64,000 bases of DNA from Multifurca ochricompacta. Its lineage: Eukaryota; Basidiomycota; Agaricomycetes; Russulales; Russulaceae. The stretch is taken from positions 1-64,000 of the forward strand of contig WTXG01000173.1 in NCBI GenBank assembly GCA_022496185.1, given 5' to 3'. Shown here piece after piece: positions 1 through 10,760 of this stretch (positions are counted from its first letter, which is position 1; every line of letters begins with the position of its first letter). The notes under the pieces were generated by a model. That model was not told the origin of the DNA. It worked only from the letters and a program-made list of their open reading frames with translations, and ran no database searches. The translations under genes and the position numbers were made by a program.

Positions 1-599
1 TTGCTCTGTGATCGGTCTCTGGTAAACGTGGTCGGCAGGACTCCCGTAAGGCGTCCTGATGGGGGAGGGAGGTTTGGAGCAGGGACAATGGGAGCGGGGT
101 CGGGTAACTGTGCAGCAATGGTCGACATTGTTGGGTATGTAATAGTTGGGGTGTCTGAGGTTTGTCGTGTGATCTGGGGAGAGACTAAAGCAGATGTTCT
201 GAACGTAGTACTCTTGGGTGCAACTGTCTGAGCCGTAAAACTGGTGGCTATAACTTGTGCGTCTTCGCTGCCTTCTTCGATGTATTCTTCTGGTTCTGAA
301 TCTGTGACGATGGCTGGAGGATTCTCTCTCCAGGGTCCTAGGCCATACTCTGGTGGGGCGGGTCCTGTGGTAACCCAGGAACGATGGCTTCTAGAGTAAC
401 AGATGCGGTACCAGACCCTCTTCTGTTCGTCGTATTCAACTGGCTGGTACTGGTCGTCGTGATAGACGTAGTATCCAAACTCGGTTTCAAAATCTTTCCA
501 GACGGCAGAGCCAAGGACTTGTTGTGAAAGATTATCCTCATCTCGGCGGTCGATGAGTTCTTCGTTGTGCAAGGTCTGACTGCGGCTGGATGAAGCCAC
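1..599 (-). CDS. Gypsy E1 gag, N-terminal part, cut by window edge
   Basis: Reading the minus strand from 599 to the window edge gives about 199 codons without a stop. They align along their length with the gag N-termini at 41436 and 56191 (shared core FGYYVYH, then RVWYRI, then a proline-rich tail with AQLPDPAP). Gag forms the particle that packages the element RNA. The first conserved codon is GTG at 599-597, and no in-frame ATG lies between the LTR and this point. The 5' LTR (622-1215) and primer site (609-619) lie directly upstream. I see no stop or frameshift, unlike every other gag here, so E1 may be young. The zinc knuckle and pol would lie beyond the left edge. Confidence 0.85.
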   Translation of the reverse strand, partial: MASSSRSQTLHNEELIDRRDEDNLSQQVLGSAVWKDFETEFGYYVYHDDQYQPVEYDEQKRVWYRICYSRSHRSWVTTGPAPPEYGLGPWRENPPAIVTDSEPEEYIEEGSEDAQVIATSFTAQTVAPKSTTFRTSALVSPQITRQTSDTPTITYPTMSTIAAQLPDPAPIVPAPNLPPPSGRLTGVLPTTFTRDRSQS

Positions 600-608
600 A
601 GTGGGGAG

Positions 609-619
609 AGACTCGACTT
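609..619 (-). promoter_or_regulatory. Primer-binding site of gypsy E1, self-priming type
   Basis: The minus strand reads AAGTCGAGTCT two bases after the LTR end. This is the exact complement of AGACTCGACTT inside the same LTR (plus 848-858), which lies about 30 nt downstream of a TATA-like TATATAAGG (884-892). The arrangement is that of Tf1, where the transcript's own 5' end primes minus-strand synthesis. No tRNA 3' end was recognised. Confidence 0.7.
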
Positions 620-621
620 AA

Positions 622-1215
622 TGTAACGCCTGGTGCGGGCGTTCGTCACGACGTGTGATGAGTCATGTAGCAAAACTACGAAGTCAGGTGTGCACTGTCT
701 TTCAAGTACACGGAGTTTGGGTGAGAAGTCAATACCAAGGAGCTAATCCCTTAGTATCGGTGAGCAGAAGAGTGCCAAAAGCACTGAGACGATTCAAGAG
801 TCGGGTCTTAGGAATCACCCAGAAGGTAATGCACCAAGTCGATTAAGAAGTCGAGTCTAAGGCATACAGGCTATCTAGGCAGGCCTTATATACGTAATAG
901 AGGTCAGAGTCTAAATCGGAGTACTGTACTCGATGTATCAACAAAGTCGTAATATATCTGGATGGGGGACGGAGTCAATGTGGGCCAGGTGAGAATATAC
1001 GTAGATGAATCTGGTATAGTCGCGATTCTGGTGGGAAAATATGTAAGCGTTCTTGTGTAAAATATGAGTCAGAGATAAGCACAGCCTTGGTCAAAGATAA
1101 GGGACAAATATGTACAAAGGAAGTCATAACATGGTCAACGAAGGGGCAAACGGAGTCAAACAGCACGTCACGTGATGGAGAAAGGAAACAAGACGACGCA
1201 GCGGGGTTTGTAACA
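622..1215 (-). repeat. LTR family E, 5' LTR of gypsy E1
   Basis: A 594-bp LTR with TGTAAC and GTAACA ends on the plus strand. It matches 35912-36505 and the two halves of 36600-38103. A TATA-like box on the minus strand (884-892) fits the minus-strand promoter. The five bases after it are GTACC. The partner duplication would be off-window. It sits inside a forward family-G LTR. Confidence 0.9.
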
Positions 1216-1555
1216 GTACCTCACTCAGGATGTATTTAAGCTACTAGATTAACTGAGACAGACTTTAAGTCTGTTCTCTTGTATCTAATACAGGTGCATT
1301 CAACTTCATAGAACCCCACTTGAACTCCCTAAGTAGCAGCTTGAGGAGTCTTCTTCCCAGTAGCTTAGCAGGGCCTATTGCCACTGCCTTTGACTCGTTT
1401 TCTGCACGCACCCCCTCCATATCATTGTGGGCACTTGAAACGTTGACCTGAACTGGATCTTCTTTACTAGAACTTGAATCTTGAGTGCACCCAGATCTTG
1501 AGGGCCTTCAGACACAGAAAACATGACTGGACACAGCAGGCACCTGGCTGTGACA
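1216..1555 (+). repeat. LTR family G, 3' portion, forward copy
   Basis: This matches the 3' half of the complete copy at 43965-44719: a 'TTAAGTCTGTTCTC' block near 1268, 'AGGGCCTATTGCC' near 1370, and the end CTGGCTGTGACA. Its 5' half is displaced by gypsy E1, which is inserted at GTAC. The LTR lies inside the copia 1 reverse transcriptase. The five bases after it are CTGTT. Confidence 0.75.
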
Positions 1556-3336
1556 CTGTTATTAGTGTTGGCTGCACTTGAGGATTGGGAAATCCACCAG
1601 ATGGATGTCAAATCGGCATTCCTACATGGTGATCTGGATGAGGAGATTTACATGGAGCAACCTGTTGGTTTCATCATTGCTGGACAAGAGTCCAAAGTTT
1701 GCAGGCTACAGAAGGCTCTGTATGGCCTCAAACAAGCTTCAGGGGCATGGAACTTGCAGTTCCATGCAGTTCTCAATGAACTGAGCTTTACCCAGATGTA
1801 CTCTGATGCAGGAGTATATTTGTATCATCACCAAGAGGGGGATGGTTCACTTTTTGTCATTTTATATGTTGATGACATCACTATACTTGGGTCCTCCACT
1901 AAGAAGATTCAATGGCTGAAGGACTCTCTATCTAGCCAATATGAGATGACCGATCTTGGCAACATCCAGTCTTACCTTGGAGTTAACATCACCAGGGATC
2001 GTCCTAACAAGACACTGGATATTGACCAGACAGCCTATGTGTCATCAATAGTTGAGAGGTTTGGAATGGGGTTCCAACCCAGTATATACTCCTCTACCCT
2101 CTGGCATGGATGTTCACTTGGTCAAGTTTGAAGACCAAGCATCTACCTCTGACATTAAGAGGTATCAGCAGTTAATGGGGTCTCTGCTTTGGGTGCAGAT
2201 TGGAAGCAGACCTGACATTAGTTTTGCTGTTGCATGCCTTAGCCAATTTGCTTCCAACCCTTCCCAGCAGCATATGCAACTTGCAAAGTATGTCTTAGCC
2301 TATTTAAATGCTACAAAAGACTACAAGTTGCACTATTCTGGAGGGAATGGTGAAGTTGGCCTTCATGGCTATGTGGACTCTGTCAACAATCATGCTGCAG
2401 GTTATACTGACTGTGGTTAGTAGTGGTTAGGCTAGAACAAAAGACAAGTACTTCAGAGGTTAGAAGAACTCTCTATTATACTATACTACTGACCTAGAAC
2501 AAAGACAAGTCTATATAGAACATTAGTCTAAAGGTAGTAGAGAGTAAAGTGAGGGAACTTACACTTCAGAGGTTAGAAGAACTCTGAAGTGTAAGAGATG
2601 AAACAGACACCCTTATATACCCATGGGGCCAGGGGAAATGGTCTGTGTGCACTGGGAGTAAGTCCACAAGTGCTGGACAATAAACAATGAGGGATAAAGG
2701 CCATTGGCCAAAGAGATATCACGTGCTTACTGCACATTACTAAGTACATCACTAATTAGCTGAGTAAGGTGAGAAAGAAATGTAATAAAGATATCATAAA
2801 AAGTCCAAACTCTGGAACCTAATCTAATCTCATCTAAAGTGATCCTTAGATGCCTGAAGCATCTCCAGACATGTCCTGTGTCAACAGACTCCTCATGGGG
2901 AGATCAAGAGGACTGCCACTCCACCTCAGGCTATGTCTTTTTCCTTGCTAATGGAGCCATTAGTTGGTGTTCCAGGAAACAAAAGACAGTAGCACAGTCC
3001 ACCACAGAAGCCGAGTACATGAGCCTTGCTGAGGCTTCAAATCAGGCTGTGTGGTATAGGACCTTTATGCAGGAACTGGGCTATGAAGTTTCTTCACCCA
3101 TTCAACTGCATTGTGACAATAAGGGTGCTGTAGATCTAGCATTAAACCCTGTCACAGGAAGGTGATCAAAGCACATACCAATAAAGTACCATGCCATTAG
3201 GGAGTATGTAGAATCACACCAGATTGACTTGGTGTGAACTCCCACTGGAGAGATGCTGGCAGATGGCCTTACAAAGTCTCTGCCTAGGTCATCTTTTGAT
3301 CACATGGTAACTGGATTTGGACTAGTGCTGGAATGA
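1556..3336 (+). pseudogene. Copia 1 pol: reverse transcriptase and RNase H, broken
   Basis: This is the Ty1/copia reverse transcriptase (RVT_2 type) followed by RNase H. Visible motifs are WEIHQMDVKSAF, LYGLKQASGAW, the catalytic YVDD near 1867, and in RNase H TEAEYMSLAEA and DNKGAVDLALNP. It would copy element RNA into DNA in the particle. Lesions are a one-base frameshift near 2070, a solo LTR at 2381-2886 inside RNase H, and TGA stops near 3163 and 3235 where copia 2 reads arginine. The 5' half (gag, protease, integrase) is missing to the left of the inserted LTR G. The stop is at 3334-3336. Confidence 0.9.
2381..2886 (-). repeat. Solo LTR family D in copia 1 RNase H
   Basis: A 506-bp insertion beginning TGTCAACAATC and ending TGTGTCAACA, flanked by GACTC on both sides (2376-2380 and 2887-2891). 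Taking out the LTR and one GACTC brings the RNase H frame back across the junction (GYVD to SSWGD). It is in reverse orientation to copia 1, whose own 3' LTR is the same family. Confidence 0.93.
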
Positions 3337-3631
3337 GAGAGCTGGAATCTGGAGACTTTGTATACCAGTCTCACTTTCCCACCATGAGCATGTTCTTGAC
3401 CTCGAGAGTGACACAAGAAGTGTGTAGAGTTTCAGTTTGCATAAGTGAATCACCTCAATATGCCTCTGAACCCTACACTTCTTGTTGACTCGTCCCTGTC
3501 AAGTTGTTGACTCATTCTCAACATTGACAACCTGAGACTTGCTCACTGGTGATATGTTCATTCAATTGTGATGGCAGTGTGCTCATTCAACTCATTTCCC
3601 ATCTATGATTGATGCCTTCAGCATGGAGGGA
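3337..3631 (+). other. Copia 1 3' noncoding segment with polypurine tract
   Basis: About 295 bp between the pol stop and the 3' LTR with no reading frame of note. It ends in the purine-rich GCATGGAGGGA (3621-3631) directly before the LTR. That is the expected position of the plus-strand primer in an LTR retrotransposon. Confidence 0.6.
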
Positions 3632-3800
3632 TGTTGACACAGGATGTGTCTGGAGATGCTTCAGGCATCTAAGGTTCGCTTCAGCTGTAGATAAGATTAG
3701 ATTAGATTCCAGAGTTTCTTCAACCTCTGAAGTATACTTGTCTTTCTAGCTCACTGCTACTAACCACAGTCAGTATAACCAGCAGCATGATTGTTTGACA
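3632..3800 (+). repeat. 3' LTR of copia 1, family D, internally deleted
   Basis: It starts TGTTGACACAGG and ends TTGTTTGACA like other family-D LTRs but is only 169 bp instead of about 507. The middle third or more is missing. The join lies in a short CAGAGTT shared by both edges of the gap, which suggests a microhomology deletion. The next five bases, GCAAT, belong to the underlying reverse LTR G and may be copia 1's target duplication. The other side is off-window. Confidence 0.75.
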
Positions 3801-3810
3801 GCAATAGGCC

Positions 3811-4214
3811 TAAAGAACGCAGCCTGAGGTTAGACAATCCAAACTACCTAGAATGGTAGTTATAATTCAGTTGTGATGGTCAGAACTGTATATTAATTAG
3901 TCTTTACCTAGAATGGTAGTTATAACTAGTGCACGTTAGCTACATAGGTAAAGATAAGATAACAGAATACTCACTTCAGTTGTGATGGTCAGAACTGAAG
4001 TGAACTGTACAGTGAGAGTGTCCTTAAATACTGTAAATGAGTGTGCTTATAGTAACCAAGACAATAAAGGATTGTGTCTAATCAAGTAAGGTATCAAAGT
4101 ATTCACAGCAAGGTGAAACACAGTCCGCGTGCTACTGCACAACACACAACTTGCTTGTTAGTACCACACACTTAGTGATTGATCCGACCTGGCCATATTG
4201 ATCCATTTCCGACA
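3811..4214 (-). repeat. 3' LTR of copia 2 (family J)
   Basis: A 404-bp repeat. On the minus strand it begins TGTCGGAAATGG and ends TTCTTTA. A nearly identical copy is split over 11126-12130. On the minus strand it follows a polypurine run (GGGGGGA). Confidence 0.92.
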
Positions 4215-4224
4215 TCCCCCCGTG
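4215..4224 (-). promoter_or_regulatory. Polypurine tract of copia 2
   Basis: The minus strand reads a G-rich run (CACGGGGGGA) abutting the 3' LTR at 4214, between the pol stop and the LTR. This is the expected plus-strand primer. Only position and purine content support it. Confidence 0.65.
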
Positions 4225-4241
4225 ATTGAGACAATCCTGGA

Positions 4242-5798
4242 TTAGATAAGCCCTAGTCCAGTGACAAAGTCTTGGAGTTGCGTATGCATGTGTGGTTTTG
4301 TGAATCCATCAGCTAGCATTTCTCCAGTGGGTGTCCTGATTAGATCAATGTGTCCCTGTTCGACGTATTCGCGAATGGCGTGGAATTTGATAGCAATATG
4401 TTTGGATCTTTGCCTGGTCATGGGGTTGAGAGCCAAGTCCACTGCCCCTTTGTTATCGCCATGTAAGGGAATCGGATCTGTGACATCATAGCCAAGTTCC
4501 AAGAGGAAGCTCCAGTACCAAGTGGCTTGATTTGCTGCTTCGGCAAGTGCCATGTACTCTGTGTGAGTGGTGCTTTGGGTGACAGTCTTCTGCTTACATG
4601 AGGTCCAAGAGATGGATGAGTCAGCAAGTAAAAAGACGTAGCCTGAGGTGGAATGATGATCGTCGGCATGGTCCCCAAGACTGGAGTCTGAGTAGCCGAC
4701 AAGTCCCTCTCCATGCACTCCATCATAGCGAAGCCTAAGGTTGGCTGTGCTCCTTAGATAAGCCAGCACATATTTGACAAGTCGCAGGTGTTGCGGTGAA
4801 GGATTTGCTGCATACTGTGCAAGATGCGCTACAGCAAAAGATATGTCAGGGTGAGTCCCAATTTGCATGTACAGAAGGCTCCCAATAATTTGTTGATAAT
4901 ATGTGATTTCTGTTTGAGTAGCCTGTTCAGTGTGCTTTACCAGGTGGACATCTGCCCCAGCAGGGAGTGGTGTGCGCGCAGGGTTTGCATCCGCCATCCC
5001 AAAGCATGCAACGATCTCTCCAATGTACCATGATTGATCAATTTCCAGATGCTTGATAGATCTGTCACATGTGATCTGGACTCCAAGATATGAGTCGATC
5101 TCACCTAGATCTGTCATTTCATAGTGCTTAGATAAGATCCCCTTGATCCGGTTAACTTCCTTGAGAGTATTGCCTAAGATAGTGATGTCATCAACATAGA
5201 GGATTATGATTGCTGTACCCTTCCTGTCTTGACAATGACACATGTATACCCCGGCATCAGAAAAAGTGCGCATGAAGCCGAGTTCCAATAGAACTCCATG
5301 GAATTGCAAGTTCCATGCGCATGAGGCTTGTTTGAGTCCATAAATTGCCTTTTTCAGTAGGCATACCTTATTTGTCTGGCCCGATGTGATGAAACCCTCT
5401 GGTTGCTCCATATAAATTTCCTCATCCAGTAGTCCATTCAGGAATGCCAACTTGACATCCATTTGATGGATCTCCCAATCCTCTAGCATGGCCAATGCTG
5501 GCAGTAGTCTCAGAGACTTGAACCGGGCTACTGGAGAAAATGTTTCATCATAATCAATACCTTGAATTTGTGTGAATCCCTTAGCAACTAAGCGTGTGTG
5601 AAAGCATCCATTGGCTTTGCACTTGAAAACCCACTTGGACTTCACAGCCTTCCGATCAGCCAGTAAGTCCACTAGCATCCAAGTTCCATTCTTGGCTAGT
5701 GCATCCATTTCGTATTGGCATGCATCCTGCCAGTCGCTAGTGTAGTCTGACTTCATTGCCTCCCGATATGTGAGCAGATCACTATATGCAGCCGCCAT
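4242..5798 (-). CDS. Copia 2 pol C-terminal half: RT and RNase H
   Basis: An unbroken 518-codon frame. It contains RVT_2 motifs (KWVFKCKANG, LVAKGFTQ, WEIHQMDVKLAF, YGLKQAS, catalytic YVDD near 5200) and the RNase H tail (TEYMALAEA, DNKGAVDLALNP, RSKHIAIKFHAIREY). It ends in an LADGFTKP-type copia C-terminus. In the intact element it would be the end of one gag-pol polyprotein. Position 5798 is the first methionine after a frameshift, not a true start. The RT core and YVDD are intact. Upstream parts are broken, so the element is not autonomous. Confidence 0.92.
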   Translation of the reverse strand: MAAAYSDLLTYREAMKSDYTSDWQDACQYEMDALAKNGTWMLVDLLADRKAVKSKWVFKCKANGCFHTRLVAKGFTQIQGIDYDETFSPVARFKSLRLLPALAMLEDWEIHQMDVKLAFLNGLLDEEIYMEQPEGFITSGQTNKVCLLKKAIYGLKQASCAWNLQFHGVLLELGFMRTFSDAGVYMCHCQDRKGTAIIILYVDDITILGNTLKEVNRIKGILSKHYEMTDLGEIDSYLGVQITCDRSIKHLEIDQSWYIGEIVACFGMADANPARTPLPAGADVHLVKHTEQATQTEITYYQQIIGSLLYMQIGTHPDISFAVAHLAQYAANPSPQHLRLVKYVLAYLRSTANLRLRYDGVHGEGLVGYSDSSLGDHADDHHSTSGYVFLLADSSISWTSCKQKTVTQSTTHTEYMALAEAANQATWYWSFLLELGYDVTDPIPLHGDNKGAVDLALNPMTRQRSKHIAIKFHAIREYVEQGHIDLIRTPTGEMLADGFTKPHMHTQLQDFVTGLGLI

Positions 5799-7797
5799 AA
5801 GCAGAGCACGATGCCCAAGTCGCCCATCCTCACCTAACTCAGCATTATCTTCACCAAAGTAGCATGGATTCCTGCGAGGATTCTCTCACAGTCTCCAAGG
5901 GGGCATGTCCTCCAAAGTGGGGACAACAGTCCGCTGAGTCTGGAGAAACCAGTTGCACAGCATGTGGGGCAGAGGCTCTTGCATTGCAGGGCGTGAAGGC
6001 GGGGTAGCCCAGACTGTATTACCAGAACTTGGGGTTTGTGTGGCAACAGGGGATGGCGTCCTTGGCGGATCAACCTCCCCTTGAGTTTGTGTAGGGACAG
6101 CCATAGGGAATGTAATGGCCAGTGGCCCCTCCAGGGCCTTAGGTTGATCAGAACGAATGGATGGCTCACCATTGTCCTGAAAAGGAAAGGAGCATTTGTC
6201 AAATCTCATGTCGCGCAACAGGACGACTGCTTGGGTACTCTTGTTCCATAGCCAGTAACCCTTAGAACCTGGCTCATACCCAACAAGCATCATCTCAATT
6301 GATCTTGGATCGAGCTTTCTACGCTTGTTCTCAGGCACATGAACATATGCCTTGCATCTGAAGACACGGAAATAAGTGACGTCTGGAGTGTGACCAGCAC
6401 TCCAGAGCTTGTGAGGCATGTGCCAACCTATAGTTTGGGTGGGAGTTCTGTTGTAAGTATGAACGGCAGTGTCCACTGCCAACTCCCAGAAGCCAAGGGA
6501 CAGGCCAGCACTGTGTAACATAGAGTGTGCCTTGTCCATGATGGTCCTGTTCCATCTCTCAGCTATGCTGTTTTGTTGCAGCGATCCCTGTGACATTTTC
6601 TTGCTGCTGTTTTGGCTTTTCTCCTTTTTTCTTCTATGCCCCTCTCTTTTGATGTCATAGACCTTGTGACCTTAGTATGATATCATAGTACATTACATCT
6701 AGACTATGACTTCATAGTAGCTATATTGTATTTAAGGACTTCAATAAATCCAAGGACAGACTAAGTCTGTTCTCCTTGTACCAATCAAAGGTCCTTAAGA
6801 ACTTCCCTTCAGCCCTCTTCAAGTATGTGACTTGGGAAGGTTTGGCTCACCAGTGGCTCCAGCAAAGGCTCTTGCCTTGCTATCTGAATATCTTGACTTC
6901 ACATGCGATGTCCAGACTCGTTGCCTTGATCCATACTGGCCACGTGCTGTGTGACATCTTGACTTGACACCTGTATACCTTGATTACCTTGTGACCTTGA
7001 CCCAGACCCGAACCGACACATGCTGAAGGACCTGTGTGCAACAATCCCAGCATCATCAACTTATGCTCGATCCCCCATTCGTCCAGTACAGACCTAAGCG
7101 CGCCTGACATGTACTCCCCCCCGCAATCTGAGTGCAAGGCTAGCATTTTTTCTGATGATTGAGTCTCAGCCCAAGCTAGGAATTTCTGAAATGCTGTTGC
7201 ACACTGATCTTTGGATCTGAGGAAGTAGATCACACCATGTCTAGAGTAGTCATTGATAAATGTTGCAATGTAGAGCACGCCTTGAATAGACTGAACCTGC
7301 ATCAGGCCGGCCAGATTGCTGTGAACGACCTGTAGCCACTGGTCCGATTGCTTGTGAGAGGACTTGAAGGGGAGTCGCATGTGCTTCCCAAGCTCACACC
7401 TGGGGCATGGCGACTGATGTTGATCAATCAGAGCATCCAATGATATCCCCTTGACGGATTCATGATACTGCTTGAGGGCATTGTATGACATATGCCCCAT
7501 GTGGCGATGCCAGATGTCGATAGGTTGTGACATTTGAGCATGCACATTGAGTCCAGCCATGGAGGCATCCAGCCAGTATAGGTTGTCCTCCAGGTAACCC
7601 TGCGCTACCGTCTGGTCTCAGACTGAGATCGTGAAAATCTTATCTGTAAAAGAGATCTGAGCCCCCTTCTGAGCAAGTGCATGCGTAGAAATGAAATGTG
7701 TTGTAATGTCTGGTATGTGCAGCACGTTGCTTAGGGTGATCTCAGAACCTCTACTACCTGCAGTGGTTTTGAATACCACAGTCCCAACCCCAATTTG
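5799..7797 (-). pseudogene. Copia 2 pol: GAG-pre-integrase and integrase, broken
   Basis: The minus strand holds the integrase zinc site (WHRHMGH with CPRC near 7400-7490), the catalytic core and the C-terminal linker. The second Asp (HSDCGGEY) and the Glu (SIAERWNRT) are present. The first Asp, usually in D-L-x-G, reads Asn in HSNLAG near 7325. Other lesions are TGA stops near 7797 and 7620, a frameshift near 5885, and a solo LTR at 6589-7043 splitting the core between the second Asp and the Glu. It would insert element cDNA into the genome. Confidence 0.88.
6589..7043 (+). repeat. Solo LTR family B in copia 2 integrase
   Basis: A 455-bp insertion from TGTGACATTT to GTGTGCAACA with ATCCC on both sides (6584-6588 and 7044-7048). 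It resembles 54302-54895 but is shorter. It carries the same 'GACAGACTAAGTCTGTTCTC' block and TATTTAAGGAC promoter-like stretch. Confidence 0.92.
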
Positions 7798-8176
7798 TCA
7801 CACATTCGAGTTATCTCCCAGGCGTACAATGCCAGCCACCGGAGTATACTGAATAAAGTCAGACCGATTTGGGGTGATATGATGCATTGCGCTGGAATCC
7901 ATCATCCAACGTGATTGCACAGCCGAGTAAAGGGAAATGCAGAGATTGTCATTGTCATTGCCTATCTCTATGATAGATGCTGTCTGAACTGCTAAGTGCA
8001 CGTTAATGGCCTTGTTACTGGCCTGCATGGTCTCCGATCCCTTCTTCTCCTCCAGATCCTTTTTCTTCTTCCAGCACTCTACAGCCTTGTGCCCTTTCTT
8101 CTGACAGTAGAAACATTTGGTATTCTTCTTGTCATGTTTTTGTTTGATGGGCGCGGCTTTGTTGAGTGAGGCAGAA
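7798..8176 (-). pseudogene. Copia 2 gag zinc knuckle and protease start
   Basis: On the minus strand a CCHC knuckle (CFYCQKKGHKAVEC, near 8060-8100) follows a basic stretch. About 60 residues later comes the protease active-site region WMMDSSAMHHIT near 7895. Copia proteases normally read D-S-G-A here, so the Gly-to-Ser change probably inactivates it. The frame ends at a TGA (7797). On the upstream side it is cut by the LTR A insertion at 8177. Confidence 0.8.
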
Positions 8177-8763
8177 CTGTTACATCCAGTGCGGGATGTT
8201 CCACATGACTTGTGTGACAGCGTTAGACAGATATTCAGATAAGAGACCAATAAGGCCTCTTGGAGTTAAGTAGGACGAGTCAAAGTCAAAGGGGCTGTTC
8301 CCTAAGATGATGTTGAACAGGAAAGTGCCAAAAGCACTGAGACAGATGAGTCAAAGGTTTCAAGGGGAAGTCCAGAAGACAAACACCAATGTATTCAATA
8401 AGTCAAGTCTGAGGTCTACATTGTAGTTACAGCAGACTTATATACGTAATTGAATGGGCATCTACGAGATAAGGAAATGGAGTCAAGTGGGCCTGAATAT
8501 ATGAAAGCGGAGGGTGTAAAGCCTGGCTTCTGATAGGGAATTAAGTAAGTGTCTGGTCTTAGAGATAAGGAGATAAAGAGATAAGAAGGCAATCATAGGC
8601 AAATAGAGAGTCAACAGATACAAAGCGGATCACAGGGATGGAAGAAGGGCATGTGACGGATCCCAGGATGGAGACGTAATCAGAAAGTGTAGCGTAGGTG
8701 GAAGAGCTGGGTTTGTGTTAGGGAGGGTGAAGAAAATAGGTGTGCTTGGTGGGGTTTGTAACA
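8177..8763 (-). repeat. Solo LTR family A in copia 2 gag
   Basis: A 587-bp reverse LTR, TGTTACATCC to GTTTGTAACA. The flanks AGAAC (8172-8176) and GGAAC (8764-8768) are a five-base duplication with one change. It interrupts copia 2 gag between the capsid part and the zinc knuckle. TATA-like box on the minus strand near 8445. Confidence 0.9.
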
Positions 8764-9152
8764 GGAACCACCAGATCGATGACCTTCCTCATTCAGAATC
8801 CACTCTTGGATAGTCTGAGGGGTAAGATCCTTTGGCAATCTGGATGCTAAAATGGTGGATGCAATGGCAGAATACAATTCAGGAAGTGCTTTGATCAGGA
8901 TGAAACTAAACTGGAGATCTGAAATCTCCATCTCGTTGTTTTTCAGTGTGACATGGGCATCATTGAGTTTCTGCAATTGCAGGAGCATGGGGGAGGACTC
9001 GTCTAGCGCGGTGCCAGTGAGGGCAGACCAAGTATTGAAAGTGGACATGGATCCGACTCCCCCATAGATGCGTTTGAGCTTGTCCCATTTAGCTTTACAT
9101 GTGACAAACTTAGTGTCATCTGCCATGGCTGTCCAGACATCCTTCTGAGCAT

Positions 9153-10557
9153 TGTGACACTTTCTTGCTATTATTTCGCGTTTTCTCTCTTTTTCTGTCT
9201 TCTATGTCCCTTTCCTTCACTATGTAACAGGTGAAGCTCCATGTACACTTAGAAACAGGAAGGGCAAAGAAAAGGTTGACCTAAGTCATTGGGCATACCG
9301 CGGAGGCAAACGTCACACGTTAAGTAATGACGGGGACCTGTGTCACCCACTGTGGTTTTGCAACCATGATGACGGTGTCTGAAACCTGAAGAAACTGCAG
9401 CCCCAAGAGGACAAGATGGGGCTACAGGCTGTTACAGGGGGTCTTATATACATTTCTCAGTGTAACGAAGTAAGCAGTAAGTGTAAGCAAGAATCAGCAA
9501 GTATCAGTCAGCTGTATTGCTGACTGAGCCTTATCTTTGTGATTCATAAGCTGCTTTACTCTGCTGACTGATCATGCTCCACAGTGTGATGTCATAATGA
9601 TGTCACTGTGGAGTAGATAACTGATATGTAGTCTAGCCCTTTGGTCTGGAACATGTCTATCTACTGATACATGTGATTCTGTGCTAAAATTGGCCATGGC
9701 CCAACCTGGGCCCTTATCTAGAGCTCCACTTACCTAGAACCTTCTAGGCTGGACTCCTCTTATCTTGATAACAGCTCCACTTGGTCTAGAACTGTCTAGA
9801 CTGTGGGGCCTTGCCTATTGTGGTAAACACAATAGAGAATCGACTTGTTATTGTTGAGTGGCTCTTGTGCTGACTAAGCAGCATGTGACTATTACATGTG
9901 ACTCGGTCACATGATCCATGTCACGACTACATTCCCATGATCACGTGTTGAGACTGCTGGGTAATCTTCCCACAGTCATGTGATCCAAAAGGGAGAAAAT
10001 AAAAGGAAAAATAAAATAGAGCCGTGACACACTACATACCTTATCAGATCCACTTATCTGATGATCATAGCCTGGACAAGGGATTCAACTCCCATGTCAT
10101 CTGATTGATGATCTCATAGCTGATGTCATAGACCTTGTGACCCTAGTATGATCTCATAGGTGATGTCATGACCATTGTGACTTGTTATGATATCATTTGT
10201 ACAAGACTCTAGACTATGACTTCATAGTAGCTACATTGTATTTAAGGACTGCAATAAATCCAAGGACAGACTAAGTCTGTTCTCCTTGTACCAATCAAAG
10301 GTCCTTAGGAAGTCCCTTCAGCCCTCTTCCAAGATGTGACTTGAGAGGGTTTGGCTCACCAGTAACTCCAGCAAAGGCTCTTGCCTTGCTATCTGAATAC
10401 CCTGACTTCACATGCAATGTCCAGACTCATTGCCTTGATCCATACCGGCCATGCATTGTAACGTCTTGACTGGACTTGACACTTGCATCTCTTGACTGAT
10501 TTGATTGACCTTGACCCAAACCCGAACTGACACATGCCGAAGGACCTGTGTGTGACA
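9153..10557 (+). repeat. Solo LTR family B in copia 2 gag
   Basis: It starts TGTGACACTTTC and ends TGTGTGTGACA, like 54302-54895, but is interrupted by an LTR C (9223-10029). The host gag has ATGC on both sides of the insertion, read on the minus strand. A fifth base does not match, so the duplication is either four bases or mutated. Net length is about 593 bp. Confidence 0.88.
9223..10029 (-). repeat. Solo LTR family C nested in LTR B
   Basis: An 807-bp reverse LTR with CACTA on both sides (9218-9222 and 10030-10034). It matches 36855-37760 but lacks a 98-bp segment present there. This is the third layer at this point: LTR C in LTR B in copia 2. Confidence 0.92.
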
Positions 10558-10760
10558 GCATAGAGCTCAAGGATTGCTAAGAGAACCCCTTCAGTAGCCT
10601 CCCAGTCAGCAGGAGGGCTAGCAGGCTTGTCTTCAAGCAGGTGGTTCTGGACGCCATTCAAACAGAACAGAGCCATCATATGTGCTGACCAAACTGGCCA
10701 GTTCGATCCATCTAGGATCTCAATTGCAGCAGAAGGTGGGAAAGTGAACGCAGGTGCCAT

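Larger units (their letters stand above)
8764..10760 (-). pseudogene. Copia 2 gag N-terminus, split by LTR B
   Basis: The start is taken as the ATG at 10760, giving MAPAFTFPPSAAIEILDGSN and then NWPVWSAHM, as in copia-type gag (UBN2/Retrotran_gag family). The frame stops at the LTR at 10557 and resumes at 9147 in the same frame across a duplicated ATGC (ELYA, then QKDVWTAM). The second part carries KWDKLKRIYGG and LPELYSAIAS. It reaches 8764, where the next LTR cuts it. Gag would form the particle. Confidence 0.85.

Noticed and set aside
4261..4491. Frames antisense to copia 2 pol
   Set aside because: The minus strand carries recognised RT and RNase H motifs. The plus frames are shadows.
6776..6967. 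Small frames inside LTRs
   Set aside because: They lie in noncoding LTR sequence, are not kept between copies and have no motif.
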